Shown here: piece by piece, positions 37,701 through 49,189 of the stretch
How positions within the stretch are numbered: position 1 is the first letter of the stretch
How the letters are laid out: the number at the start of each line of letters is the position of its first letter
From: Rhyzopertha dominica
Lineage: Eukaryota; Arthropoda; Insecta; Coleoptera; Bostrichidae
Direction of reading: 5' to 3'
NCBI GenBank assembly: GCA_025024175.1
Contig: QCXZ01000075.1
Location: 1,054,001-1,118,000 of the forward strand
Length of the DNA stretch: 64,000 bases
The notes under the pieces: model-generated
What the model saw: the letters and a program-made list of their open reading frames with translations, nothing else
What the model was told of the DNA's origin: nothing
Database searches by the model: none
Position numbers and translations under genes: made by a program

Positions 37701-37824
37701 AACGTTCACTTAGATTAACGATCTCGCATTGTTGGGTCGTTTTTACGACGAGTCCACCCACATGGGAAATTTAATATTCGGACTTACCGTGGTTTTCTTC
37801 TGCACTGTTTTTATTGTAGCACAT
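28682..37824 (-). CDS. stomatin/Mec-2 type membrane protein, 276 aa, seven exons
   Basis: Exons (minus): 37824-37788, 37316-37216, 35799-35644, 35584-35487, 29794-29633, 29580-29415, 28792-28682. All joins keep frame with GT-AG signals. The protein starts [17 protein letters not shown] and has one hydrophobic hairpin (about 23-45) with the conserved proline (38) and a membrane-side Cys (44). It continues with the band 7/SPFH domain: [78 protein letters not shown] and [20 protein letters not shown]. Stomatins insert in the inner membrane leaflet, oligomerise and modulate ion channels. Length fits short insect members. The last residues (FFHRQSS) vary in the family. Intron 4 (29795-35486) holds a LINE, DNA transposons and a THAP relic. 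Exon 1 is short and is supported only by its donor and frame. Confidence 0.9.
29835..31035 (-). mobile_element. 5'-truncated LINE (CR1/Jockey-like) in stomatin intron
   Basis: The minus strand encodes the second half of an [22 protein letters not shown], then the catalytic CYADDSQLQ (near 30820), LNPGKC, and after a frameshift near 30680 [20 protein letters not shown] and the long C-terminus [20 protein letters not shown]. The 3' end has an AATAAAGACG followed by a short ATT-repeat tail (29822-29845), typical of LINE tails. The 5' half is missing, as expected from incomplete reverse transcription. It lies in the same orientation as the host gene. Confidence 0.85.
31036..31589. other. stomatin intron, nothing recognised
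   Basis: AT-rich intron sequence with no supported feature. Confidence 0.3.
31590..31800 (+). mobile_element. fragment of the 19480 transposase family
   Basis: The plus strand contains [20 protein letters not shown] and [12 protein letters not shown], closely matching the family at 19480-20000 ([19 protein letters not shown]). Only about 65 residues remain, with frame breaks. Confidence 0.6.
31801..32680. other. stomatin intron, nothing recognised
   Basis: AT-rich sequence. No coding or repeat feature that I can support. Confidence 0.3.
32681..34235 (+). mobile_element. mariner/IS630-type transposon with ~300-bp inverted repeats
   Basis: The ends (CAGGTGCTTTTTTGAAAACT and the complement of CAGGGTGATTTTTTGAAAAC) continue as imperfect inverted repeats for about 300 bases, including AACTTCACACCTTAAA and CTATCCATTAAAAACTTATC, with TA-rich flanks. 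Inside, 33291-33791 encodes the N-terminal HTH part of a DUF4817-type transposase ([20 protein letters not shown], then [20 protein letters not shown]) up to the first catalytic Asp ([10 protein letters not shown]). It runs on in another frame as [12 protein letters not shown] and then stops. The rest of the catalytic domain is deleted. Confidence 0.78.
34262..34380 (-). mobile_element. Tc1 terminal fragment
   Basis: About 90 bases around TAAATTAATGTAACTA are nearly identical to the 3' end of the Tc1 fragment at 35835-36270 (near 35875), in the same orientation. Confidence 0.5.
34687..34711. repeat. ATT microsatellite
   Basis: About eight ATT/TTA repeats that interrupt the THAP-like frame. 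Confidence 0.8.
34712..34858 (-). pseudogene. THAP-domain fragment
   Basis: The minus frame reads [20 protein letters not shown] followed by [13 protein letters not shown]. This matches the start of a THAP zinc-binding domain (C-x4-C, then xxFxxFPxxxxRRxxW). It breaks into the ATT repeat before the later ligands. It could come from a captured THAP gene or a THAP-bearing transposon such as a P-type element. Only about 45 residues remain. Confidence 0.5.
35835..36270 (-). mobile_element. Tc1-like transposase 3' fragment
   Basis: The minus frame reads [20 protein letters not shown] (the usual QQDNA catalytic Asp is changed to Ala), then [20 protein letters not shown] with the third acidic residue, and runs to the C-terminus. 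It lies in stomatin intron 2, between exons 2 and 3. The N-terminal half is absent. Confidence 0.78.
36271..37215. other. stomatin intron 2, nothing recognised
   Basis: AT-rich intron sequence. Confidence 0.35.
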
Positions 37825-38699
37825 GAGAAACTAATTTGTAGATAAAGCGCGTCTTGTTGTAGAAGTATCTATCTCTAGATTTGTATGTGTGTTCGTTTAC
37901 AAAGAGGTATCTTTATTATCTACAGGTGCGTTTATCGTGATAGTACTGGCGGTATTTACTGGGTGATTCAGGTTCAATCATACTGTGAGATATGAACAAT
38001 TATGAGGTTTAATAAAAGGCTCGTGATAAAACTGTAAGTAGGTTATAAATTGATTTGTGTTTATAATAAACGAATTAGTAATTTTAATTGAACGTTGTGA
38101 GCGAGGCAAATGAAATATTTTTACCCGTACATGTTTTGTAAAAAAATATTTGTAGACATAACTGATGATTATTGTAAAATGCTAGAGCAAAAAAACAATC
38201 CAAATTATTATCTTACTTTAAATCCAAATTATTTATATCTCAATTTTAAATCTTATTCAAAAACAGAAAAATTTAGCAGTTCATAAGTGGCCTGTATGAA
38301 ATTAAATGTCAGGTTTGTAATGTTTGCTATATAAAATTGACAAATTGTACTCGTATGTTGATAATGATTTAAAACTTGTGAGCATTTTTCCCACTTTTCA
38401 GACAGATTCTCATTTTTTTAAGTTATATTTTTTGGGCGAACTACTACAGCAGTATATGGTACTTTTCTTTGTCAGATGTGCATTCTCCGATCCGAATTAT
38501 CTTTAGTTAACCAGTGAACTATATGCATATCAAAGAGTTTTAGTTCTGTAGTTAGAATTCCATAGACTGTTTTTGAGGAATTTTCTGTAATTTTTTTACT
38601 TCGTTCTATTGATAGTAGTTAATAGATCCATTCGTCATTAAAATATCAATCTGTTCAGATTCTGTTTCCGGCTAAAGCCTCTGAACTAAACTATTTATT

Positions 38700-38930
38700 T
38701 GCGATAACATCTCTTTCGACTCACCGTATTCCAAAAAACATTCGTACCCACCAGAGTCGGTCCTCTTGAGTCCGGCACTCATCTACAATACGCAGACCGA
38801 AAAAAATTAGCTCGAAGAACCGTTTGGCGGTATCTTTTCGACATCGGTGGACAGAAAAAACTACCGACGCCGGTGGGACGGACGCCGGACGTCGGCAGGC
38901 GTCGTTGCCGCCGCAGCATAAATTCGTTCA
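38700..38930. promoter_or_regulatory. GC- and CpG-rich island, possible promoter
   Basis: In an otherwise very AT-rich region, 38820-38925 is strongly GC-rich with many CpG (for example GCCGGTGGGACGGACGCCGG). It lies about 0.9-1.1 kb upstream of the stomatin start on the minus strand and could hold its promoter or a 5' UTR exon. No core promoter element is certain. Confidence 0.3.
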
Positions 38931-41896
38931 TCAATGAGAATTTCTGCAGATAGATGTGCGTCGTTCTTCAAACAATCGCATGATATCTTCAAGATATTTC
39001 TAAAAAATAAATTTTTGCAGCTCGCCTCACAAGATTTTTCAGATCAAAGTTATACTGAGTTCAGATGTATAAGTCATGTATCGTCAGAGTGGCATGAAGT
39101 AAAGCACATTGTTTCCAAACCACGTTATTAATCCAGAATGTTTCACAGTGAGTGCACCTTCGAAAAGATTCAGTTTAAATGATAACTTCTGCTTGGCCAT
39201 TGTGTGTTTGTTGTGTATTAGATATTTCCTCTCAGGGATTCTGCTTTGTGTTCTTGAAAAGATGGTAAATGAAATCGGTATCGCATTATATGATAAATTA
39301 TTGGTATGTTATGTTGCAATAATTTGTTGCCATATACAGCATAAACGTCCTCTGGAATACCATCATTGTAAATGTTCGGACCATAGGAGTCAGTTGCATA
39401 ATTGTAATTGCTAACAAACAGTAGCTTATCTATGAAATTTCAATTCTTTGATAATATGAGATGAGAAAAAAACTCTAATTTCTCACAAGGCGTGGCGGCA
39501 CATCAGCACAAGCAAAATTTGAAAAACGAGTTGTTCATGTTTGGATTAGTAAATAATTGGTATCCATAAAGTTTTGTGACATTTCGGAAGAATCCAAATG
39601 GTCCAAAAAACAATAATTTTTATCGGGTTTCAAGTACACTTTAGATAAAGACCGATTTCATCTTACTGACTCATCTTTTAATAGAATCCGTGATAGCATC
39701 ACTACGAATTTATCTCCTTTAGTGGGCGCCTCTACTTTCTGGCAACATAGTATTCTGCTGACCGCGATGGCAGGCGGGATAAAATTAAGATACGCGAAGC
39801 AGCAATTAACTAGCGTAGATTATTTTTGTTTACAGAAATGTATAACAGGCATAATAAACTAAAAGGCTGTTTATGCTTTCAGGGAAAGCTGGATCGTAAG
39901 GCCACGTGAAGGAGGGAAACAACACATTCAGCAGGGGACGCTTTAGAACAGGACTTAATGACAAAAGGTAAGAATATTAGAGATTTAGAAATTTCGGTAT
40001 AGTTTTCCAAATCTTTTAAAGGTTATATTGCCGAAATAAAATGTTTCAACCTTAATAATGAATCAGCAGTAAACCCATTGTTAGAACTATTGATTTATCC
40101 CCCTAATATAGCCTTATACGAATTGGAAGGCTATACATTCCTTCTAATTATTTTCTACATAAAATGCGTATTTTATGTGAGTATGTAATAATAGTCATGG
40201 GCGTACCCAGCTTTTGGTCTAGAGGGGAGCAAAGCAGGAACGTCCTGTTGAGTATAATTCAACATAAATAGAAATAATAAATGTTTATAAGATATAGTTG
40301 CATCGCTCTCGCGTTTAACAAAAATGAGTTGATACATTTTATTTGGTAGAATAAGATCCGTGATCCACATAATGTATAATGATATCATATGAATTACCAA
40401 AAGAACATAAATTTTAGCTTAAAAGTTCTACTAATAGGAGCACGATTTCTGATTCAGAATTAACACATATCAAAGACTAATGCATTTACCGACGCGCTTT
40501 TAGTACAGTTTCAACTTCTCACACTAGAAGCTTTAGAAATTTAAGCTGGGAGTTCATATGTATAGGTGCAAAAGATACAATTGTAGTATTATTTACTCCC
40601 CAGGGAAAAAGACTCGATGGATAACTAACATTATTAAAACTCAGAATGACAAATGCCTCAGCATTATGCGTCAAGCCAACCTTCTTACATCGCCAGTGCA
40701 TTGCTCTCAAAAATTAGCCGGCTTCTTAATATTTTAACCAAATTAAGCTTCATTTAAATAAACTGAAATATATTTAATTGCATTTTTAACAACACACCGG
40801 GTTTTAATTCGTGCTGATTATGCTTTTACTGGATTCTTAAAACTTATATTAAATAAATTGACTTTCATAAACGTGAGTTCGGATGGATTATTAATTTTTT
40901 TTGTATTGATTATTAAAATGTAATGTGAATTTAGAAATTTGGTACAAAGGTTATCACCAAATATATGACAGATTCTGTTGTGATTCCATATAACAGTAGT
41001 TAGTTGAACAATCTTTATAGGAAAATGTAGAAGAGAACTAAGCAGAAATCATGTTATGACTCATCCTGACCAAGATAGTCTTTTAAAGTTATATCTGCCC
41101 TAAGACAACGATTCGTAACAACAAGAATGTTGCAGTTACAACTTCAAAGCGCACATGGTATCGATTAAGCTTGGAAACCATTTGACAACGACTTATTACA
41201 GAAGGTCATTTGCATTTGCCCACACATCATTTATGATTTCTAAAGTCATAATTTTTCATCTGCAGTTAGTATATGGATAGGTACTTTTTAAATGGTAATG
41301 TGTTATTCTTTATATCGGTGTCAAAATAAATCGGTAGATTATAAATACCCCGGTTATAATGTTGGGTAAGCGTGTGAAGGCAAATATTTTAACGCGCGTC
41401 GATCTCGATTCAAAATGTGTGAACTATAAACTATTCAGATCAAAGAACTGTCCAAATGTGACTTGTCTTTTAATTCGACGAAAGCTTTGACACGGCAATA
41501 ATAAAACAAAGAGATGGTTTTGACCTGGAAAGCTTTAAAGTGTACGGGAAGAAATACTAAGTCGTCAAATATTTAATTTTCACTAAGTATCCAACCGTAA
41601 ATTGCAATTCCAGTCTTGTTTAAGATTCGTCAGTGTTAAATGTCGTATTTTTACAAAGTGGGCTTTTGCTAACTTTAGCATTACTTCAAGTTAGACAAAG
41701 CACTTGTTGAACATCAATAATTGCAAAAAAGCTCTTGGTGTCAGTCTGTAATCTTTTTTTTCTGTATTGAAGGAAGGGACATAAACTAGCAGTAGGTTTA
41801 GCGTGTTATTCCCAGGAATTTTTTGAATTTTGCTAGATATTCGACATTCGGTATAAATAAATAATATCTAGCAAAGCTAATTGCAGTTTATCTATA
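38931..41896. other. intergenic, no supported feature
   Basis: About 3 kb of AT-rich DNA. Short frames (38934-39131, 39109-39414, 40173-40710) show no domain. A faint transposon-like frame near 39600-39850 (FNRIRDSITTNLSPLV) is too weak to call. Confidence 0.3.
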
Positions 41897-43622
41897 CAGG
41901 GTGTACCACTTAATGTGATCGCTAATATGTGGTATAGTATCAAGCAACGATCTTGAGACTGACTTATGCAGAGGGTTTTACAGCTTGATTGTCGGCCGTC
42001 CTAAACTATTGGGATTAGTGGCACGTTTCAAAGTTCCTAAATGGGCCGTATCCAAAAAAATCTTGTTGGCTAAAATTTTAACTTTTCCACTATAAATTTT
42101 TTAAATTTGTTAGTTGTGCTAATTTAGCAATCAATAAAACATAGAAGCTTTTATAACAAATTTTATTTAATGCAGACCTGATGCTAACTGGCGCAATCCG
42201 CGATCTGTTTTTATGCGATACTTTATTGGGTTTAAATTTTCCGATGTATAAAATAAAATCCTTTGCGTGTCATAACGAATTTATACAAATTTAATATAAA
42301 AACATACAAATTAGGAAGTAGAAAATTATTTACATTTGTTAGAAAAAATGTACAACAAAATTTATACACGGTATCGATTATGTTCATTACAGGTTGTTAA
42401 GAAGCACATTAGAAGAGTCACAAACTAAAAAAAAATACTCACTTTCACTGCTAAAATCACGATTAACTTCTATTATTAATTCATGTACATGATTCGGTCT
42501 GTACCGATTTTCAATGTCCAGTACATGCCGCACTGAATTTCTCCAGGTATCGACACTTGTTATTTCAGCTTCGTGTCTAATTTTTAGCAGCATTTCATTG
42601 CTAAATTTTCCACCGGTGTTCCCTCGTCGAATTCTTTGTTTCAACTGCCCCCATATCATTTCAATGGGGTGGAAAATGCAATGATATGGGGGTAATCGTA
42701 GAATGGTGTGTCCACATTCAGAAGCGAGAATGTCAATTTTAAATTTCTTCGAAAATTTTTTGTGCCAAGCACTTGCAACAATTGTTTTTTTGTGTAGTAC
42801 TCTTCGAAATATAAATTTTATTTTCTTAAAAACTCTTGAATGGTTGCCTTATTAGTTGTTGTATTTGGAATTTTATCCAGTTGCTCCGAATGGTAACTAG
42901 CGTTGTCCATTACTATGACGCTGTTTGGTGGCAATTTGGGCAATAAAATGTTTTTGAACCAATTTTCAAACACTTCCGCATTCATAACAGAATGAAATTG
43001 GCGCTTGTTTCTTTTAAATTTTTACANCNAAGNTACAGGGCTCCAGGAACGAAAGCATTTTCACCTCCTGCGTGTAGAATCATTATTCTTTTTCCTTTTG
43101 ACGGCGGAATATTTACGTTGCAGTTCCCTGAGTCATCAACCCAACCTTTTTTTTATTGTATGATGGGTATCGTACCATGTTTCGCCGAGGAAAAATATCG
43201 GATGATTTTCCTGCCTATACATTTCTATAGATTTTAAATAATCGCATCTTTACGTTCTTATTACATGGGTTTCCATTAAGCATTGCTTCTTCTCCACCTT
43301 TTTCATTGAAAAACCAATGGTTTTAACATACTTTTGCAGTGTATGCTCGGAACAATCGATAATATTATCATTTTTCAATTAATAATAATACCAAATAATG
43401 CTCATCGATTTGTGTACGGAAAAAAATTCTAAAAAAGCCTAAACACAATTTTTGTATACGCTCCACTTCGCTGCTAAACTGTGGAACTTGCCGAACCCGT
43501 CTGTTATTTACGACAGCTTCAGGTAATACTTGTAAACCATTGTGAGCGGTAATCGGCTGTTCGTATAATGAGTCTCATAGATCGTTGCTTGATACTTTAC
43601 CAGTGAGACCGTGCACCACCAC
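41897..43622 (-). mobile_element. DDE transposon with inactivated catalytic site
   Basis: The left end reads TA then CAGGGTGTACCAC, with GTATCAAGCAACGATCT repeated in inverse near 43585. The minus strand gives HAGGENAFVPGAL (near 43060, broken by Ns), NSVIVMDNASYHSEQLDKIP (second Asp), and HPIEMIWGQLKQRIRRGNTG (third acidic residue), the pattern of an insect IS630-like DDE transposase. The first Asp position reads FLGETWYDTHHT (near 43185), where the family has Asp in place of Gly. Frameshifts are also present. Confidence 0.65.
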
Positions 43623-44045
43623 ATAGAGGCAGAGAAGTAACTACCTGGTTAAATAATTATCATCCAAATGATTGGATTGGTAATGGAGGTCCAGTAGTTT
43701 GCCCGTCACGCTCGCCGGATTTGGATCCTTTAGATTTTTATCTGTGGGGTCATATGAAGCAGCTGGTTTATCAGGTGGAGACTACCAATCGCGAGCAATT
43801 AATACAAGGCATAATAAATGCAAAGTTATGGAATAAGAAACGATCCAAATTTTGTACGGCGCATAACATGGTCTTTAGTTCGAAGATGTGAAGCTTGTAT
43901 TCTAGCGGAAGGTGGTTATTTTGAGCAGTTATTTATGATTTATATTTAGATTTTTAATAAAAATTAAAATGCTTATAAATTCTAAACTAAAACAAAAAGG
44001 GCATATTTTTTACTTAGAATATCATCATTATTCATCTGTGTGCTC
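43623..44045 (+). mobile_element. 3' part of a mariner/IS630-type transposon
   Basis: Starts abruptly inside the transposase at ATAGAGGCAGAGAAG, then NDWIGNGGPVVCPSRSPDLD and PLDFYLWGHMKQLVYQVETT. It closely matches the element at 10017-11971 and includes its terminal region (TTTTTTACTTAG, TATCATCATTA). A frame change near 43820 breaks it. The left junction with the 41897-43622 element is sharp. Confidence 0.75.
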
Positions 44046-45445
44046 AAACAAATCCTTTTAGCAAGTCCCTTTGCGCCACCAAAATTCATTTGAAACGTGC
44101 AAACACCAAACTAACCAATTTAATGCGTCCATTTCACTTCGCACACCAAATTTCCATGTAATTTACGTCGGAACGCAAACATACTATATTTTGACAGGTG
44201 CCCCAAGCAAAATACTATCAACATCACTCGTAAACATGCACATACTTACTTGTTTTGAGGTGGAAAACGGAACGACCTACTTTATTTCTGCACTAGTAGG
44301 AAAATCGGAATAGTACGCGTCGATATCGCCTCCATACTGGAGTCCGTTTCTATTTTAATTTTTACGGAAATAACTCCGCGTTTGTTGTGTTTTATCAAGG
44401 TAAAGCCGATGGAGATTAGCCCGTTATTAAACAGAAATATTCAGGCTAATAAAAATGTTACGTGCATTGGCGGAGCATGTTGGAATTGGAAATTCATAAT
44501 AATAATGTAGGCATTTATACTAGCGCTATAAAAATTTATATAAAAAATAACTTTAGGTAAGGATAGTTTATTGAAAAGCAAACTTTGTGACCATTCCAAA
44601 TTTAACAATCGCAACATGGTTGTTTTTTGGAATTCCAAATTAATTGGATCTCTCTGCCGGGGCACTCTCTTCACTCTTACTTATCTTCTCATATATCGGC
44701 AAAACGAGAGTTTTTTCATTTATGGCAATGAAAATTCCTTGTTTAAAATAGAACAACAATCGAATTATTCGTAAAGAAATAACCATCGCATTTTTCCAGA
44801 CATTTAAAAAAACTACTTAAATTTGTCTTCCTTGAAAATTATTAAGAGTCACTCTTCCTCTTTAAAATACAACCTCTATACACGCCACTGATGGTTACCT
44901 GCCAGTAGTGTAAACATTAACATCAAAAGAGCATATGGTTCTTTTCAGAAATGTTAATACTTACCCAAAATTGTTATGGCAGCAAGTGATGATGAATTAG
45001 TTGACCCTACATGTCAAACGGTGTTTGTTGTTGTTGTTGTTGTTCCGGTTGCAGCATCAATACGGAGGCACATTAATCTTGATTTTAAAATTTCGTATTT
45101 TTAGTTCATATTTTAAACAAAGCATATATTTGAAATAAGTGTTTACCAATTGATAAGCAATATCAAAATATCCCCTGAAGTGATATGGTCAGGGACAATT
45201 TTAATTTTTGCATTTGCCATGTAACAATACTGTTCAATATAGTCGCAACAAAATATTTGATTAACAGGAAAAGAAATTGTGGAAATAGTTGTTGCCCCAC
45301 ACCAAGCTATTAGCTTTGGATTCATACTAAAATTTAACGACAATAATAGGAGGAAATATTTTTTCTTGCTTTGAAGGCTTATAATTAACAATCATTTTCG
45401 TGTTTTCTCATCAGATATCAAAAAAGCTTTACAATAGTTTGACCC
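44046..45445. other. no gene seen
   Basis: AT-rich spacer leading into the satellite array. It contains a TTG microsatellite at 45024-45045 (about seven units). No coding exon recognised. Confidence 0.35.
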
Positions 45446-48400
45446 TCCACATTAATAAATAAACATAAAATTAGCGTAATCGGAGACCGTCAAGTTTCGG
45501 TGGAAATTATTTTTCGCTCAAAATCGGCATACGTATTTTGAACTGCAGATTCCAAAAACGCAGTCAGAAATGAGCTAGGGCGTCCGGAAATTTATTTTTC
45601 GCAAATTGACCATTCTTCTTTAGGCCACTTTTCAGCCGAACCGTTGCAGCTAGAGACCAACTGACACCACTCCGACATGCAGCAGGTTCACATTAGTAAA
45701 TGAACATAAAATTAGCTTAATCGGAGACCATCAAGTTTCGAGGTGAAAAAACAACAAAGGGGTTAGCCTTTGCTTTTTTGCAATTTTCGGTGGAAATTAT
45801 TTTTCGCTCACAATCGGCATACTGCTGTATTTTGAACTGCAGATTGCAAAAATGCAGTCAGAAATGAGCTAGGGTGTCCGGAAATTTATTTTTTGCAAAT
45901 TGACCATTCTTCTCTAGGCCACTGTTCAGCCGAACCGTTGCAGCTAGAGACCAACTGACACCATTCCGAAATGCAGCAGGTTCACATTAGTAAATGATCA
46001 TAAAATTAGCTTAATCGGAGACCATCAAGTTTCGAGGTGAAAAAACAACACAGGGGTTAGCCTTTGCTTTTTTGCAATTTTCGGTGGAAATTAATTTTCG
46101 CTCAAAATCGGTATACTGATGTATTTTGAACTGCAGATTTCAAAAATGCAGTCAGAAATGAGGTAGGACGTCCTGAAATTTATTTTTTGCAAATTGACCA
46201 TTCTTCTCTAGGCCACTGTTCAGCCGAACCGTTGCAGCTAGAGACCAACTGACACCATTCCGAAATGCAGCAGGTTCACATTAGTAAATGATCATAAAAT
46301 TAGCTTAATCGGAGACCATCAAGTTTCGAGGTGAAAAAACAACAAAGGGGTTAGCCTTTGCTTTTTTGCAATTTTCGGTGGAAATTATTTTTCGCTCACA
46401 ATCGGCATACTGCTGTATTTTGAGCTGCAGATTGCAAAAATGCAGTCAGAAATGAGCTAGGGTGTCCGGAAATTTATTTTTTGCAAATTGACCATTCTTC
46501 TCTAGGCCACTGTTCAGCCGAACCGTTGCAGCTAGAGACCAACTGACACCATTCCGAAATGCAGCAGGTTCACATTAGTAAATGATCATAAAATTAGCTT
46601 AATCGGAGACCATCAAGTTTCGAGGTGAAAAAACAAGCCTTTGCTTTTTTGCAATTTTCGGTGGAAATTAATTTTCGCTCAAAATCGGTATACTGATGTA
46701 TTTTGAACTGCAGATTTCAAAAAATGCAGTCAGAAATGAGGTAGGACGTCCTGAAATTTATTTTTTGCAAATTGACCATTCTTCTCTAGGCCACTGTTCA
46801 GCCGAACCGTTGCAGCTAGAGACCAACTGACACCATTCCGANATNCAGCAGGTTCACATTAGTANATGATCATAAAATTAGCTTAATCGGAGACCATCAA
46901 GTTTCGAGGTGAAGAAACAACAAAGGGGTTAGCCTTTGCTTTTTTGCAATTTTCGGTGGAAATTAATTTTCGCTCAAAATCGGTATACTGATGTATTTTG
47001 AACTGCAGATTTCAAAATGCAGTCAGAAATGAGGTAGGACGTCCTGAAATTTATTTTTTGCAAATTGACCATTCTTCTCTAGGCCACTGTTCAGCCGAAC
47101 CGTTGCAGCTAGAGACCAACTGACACCATTCCGAAATGCAGCAGGTTCACATTAGTAAATGATCATAAAATTAGCTTAATCGGAGACCATCAAGTTTCGA
47201 GGTGAAAAAACAACAAAGGGGTTAGCCTTTGCTTTTTTGCAATTTTCGGTGGAAATTAATTTTCGCTCAAAATCGGTATACTGATGTATTTTGAACTGCA
47301 GATTTCAAAAATGCAGTCAGAAATGAGGTAGGACGTCCTGAAATTTATTTTTTGCAAATTGACCATTCTTCTCTAGGCCACTGTTCAGCCGAACCGTTGC
47401 AGCTAGAGACCAACTGACACCATTCCGAAATGCAGCAGGTTCACCTTAGTAAATGATCATAAAATTAGCTTAATCGGAGACCATCAAGTTTCGAGGTGAA
47501 AAAACAACAAAGGGGTTAGCCTTTGCTTTTTTGCAATTTTCGGTGGAAATTAATTTTCGCTCAAAATCGGTATACTGATGTATTTTGAACTGCAGATTTC
47601 AAAAATGCAGTCAGAAATGAGGTAGGACGTCCTGAAATTTATTTTTTGCAAATTGACCATTCTTCTCTAGGCCACTGTTCAGCCCAACCGTTGCAGCTAG
47701 AGACCAACTGACACCATTCCGAAATGCAGCAGGTTCACATTAGTAAATGATCATAAAATTAGCTTAATCGGAGACCATCAAGTTTCGAGGTGAAAAAACA
47801 ACAAAGGGGTTAGCCTTTGCTTTTTTGCAATTTTCGGTGGAAATTAATTTTCGCTCAAAATCGGTATACTGATGTATTTTGAACTGCAGATTTCAAAAAC
47901 ACAGTCAGAAATGAGGTAGGACGTCCAGAAATTTATTTTTTGCAAATTGACCATTCTTCTTTAGGCCACTTTTCAGCCGAACCGTTGCAGCTAGAGACCA
48001 ACTGACACCATTCCGAAATGCAGCAGGTTCACCTTAGTAAATGATCATAAAATTAGCTTAATCGGAGACCATCAAGTTTCGAGGTGAAAAAACAACAAAG
48101 GGGTTAGCCTTTGCTTTTTTGCAATTTTCGGTGGAAATTAATTTTCGCTCAAAATCGGCATACTGATGTATTTTGAACTGCAGATTTCAAAAATGCAGTC
48201 AGAAATGAGGTAGGACGTCCAGAAATTTATTTTTTGCAAATTGACCTTTCTTCTTTAGGCCACTTTTCAGCCGAACCGTTGCAGCTAGAGACCAACTGAC
48301 ACCATTCCGAAATGCAGCAGGTTCACCTTAGTAAATGATCATAAAATTAGCTTAATCGGAGACCATCAAGTTTCGAGGTGAAAAAACAACAAAGGGGTTA

Positions 48401-48949
48401 GCCTTTGCTTTTTTGCAATTTTCGGTGGAAATTATTTTTCGCTCAAAATCGGCATACTGATGTATTTAGANCTGCAGATTTCAAAAATGCAGTCAGAAAT
48501 GAGGTAGGACATCCAGAAATTAATTTTTTGCAAATTGACCATTCTTCTTTAGGCCACTTTTCAGCCGAACCGTTGCAGCTAGAGACCAACTGACACCACT
48601 CCGAAATGCAGCAGGTTCACATTAGTAAATGATCATAAAATTAGCTTAATCGGAGACCATCAAGTTTCGAGGTGAAAAAACAACAAAGGGGTTAGCCTTT
48701 GCTTTTTTGCAATTTTCGGTGGAAATTATTTTTCGCTCAAAATCGGCATACTGATGTATTTTGAACTGCAGATTTCAAAAATGCAGTCAGAAATGAGGTA
48801 GGACGTCCAGAAATTTATTTTTTGCAAATTGACCATTCTTCTTTAGGCCACTTTTCAGCCGAACCGTTGCAGCTAGAGACCAACTGACACCACTCCGAAA
48901 TGCAGCAGGTTCACATTAGTAAATGATCATAAAATTAGCTTAATCGGAG
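45446..48949. repeat. 294-bp satellite array, 12 copies
   Basis: The word TTGACCATTC (or one variant) recurs at 45606, 45900, 46194, 46488, 46772, 47065, 47359, 47653, 47947, 48241, 48535 and 48829, giving a 294-bp period. Each unit carries AGCTTAATCGGAGACCATCA, GGGGTTAGCCTTTGC and GCCACT(G/T)TTCAGCCGAAC. Copy identity is high (single-base differences). Unit 1 lacks about 50 bases, and the unit ending at 46772 lacks about 10 (CAACAAAGGG deleted). The left and right units differ at shared positions (GTGTCC versus CGTCC; CACTGTTC versus CACTTTTC), so subtypes exist. No gene is encoded. Confidence 0.95.
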
Positions 48950-49189
48950 ATGTATTTACTTAATTTATACCAAAATTCAACATTTTTGACGTCAATGACT
49001 TTATTACAGGGAGGAGCCATAGCAGAAGGAACGGAGAGCCACTGCCTCAATTTCCGGAAATATTCAGGAGTCTATGGAGCTACAGCAACACAGAAAACAA
49101 ACATATATAACTGTAATACTTTGAATTATACATATATTCAACAATAAAACTACTTTATTACATTTATTGTTGCTTATTCAGACTAATTT

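Noticed and set aside
39109..39414. 101-codon plus-strand frame with several cysteines
   Set aside because: AT-rich chance composition, no signal peptide pattern matching the secreted genes and no splice partner.
48405..48593. Open frame inside the satellite
   Set aside because: It spans one 294-bp unit, is broken in most other copies and has no start context or domain.
45446..48949. CRISPR-like array
   Set aside because: Units are contiguous 294-bp repeats with no unique spacers, in a eukaryotic genome. This is satellite DNA.
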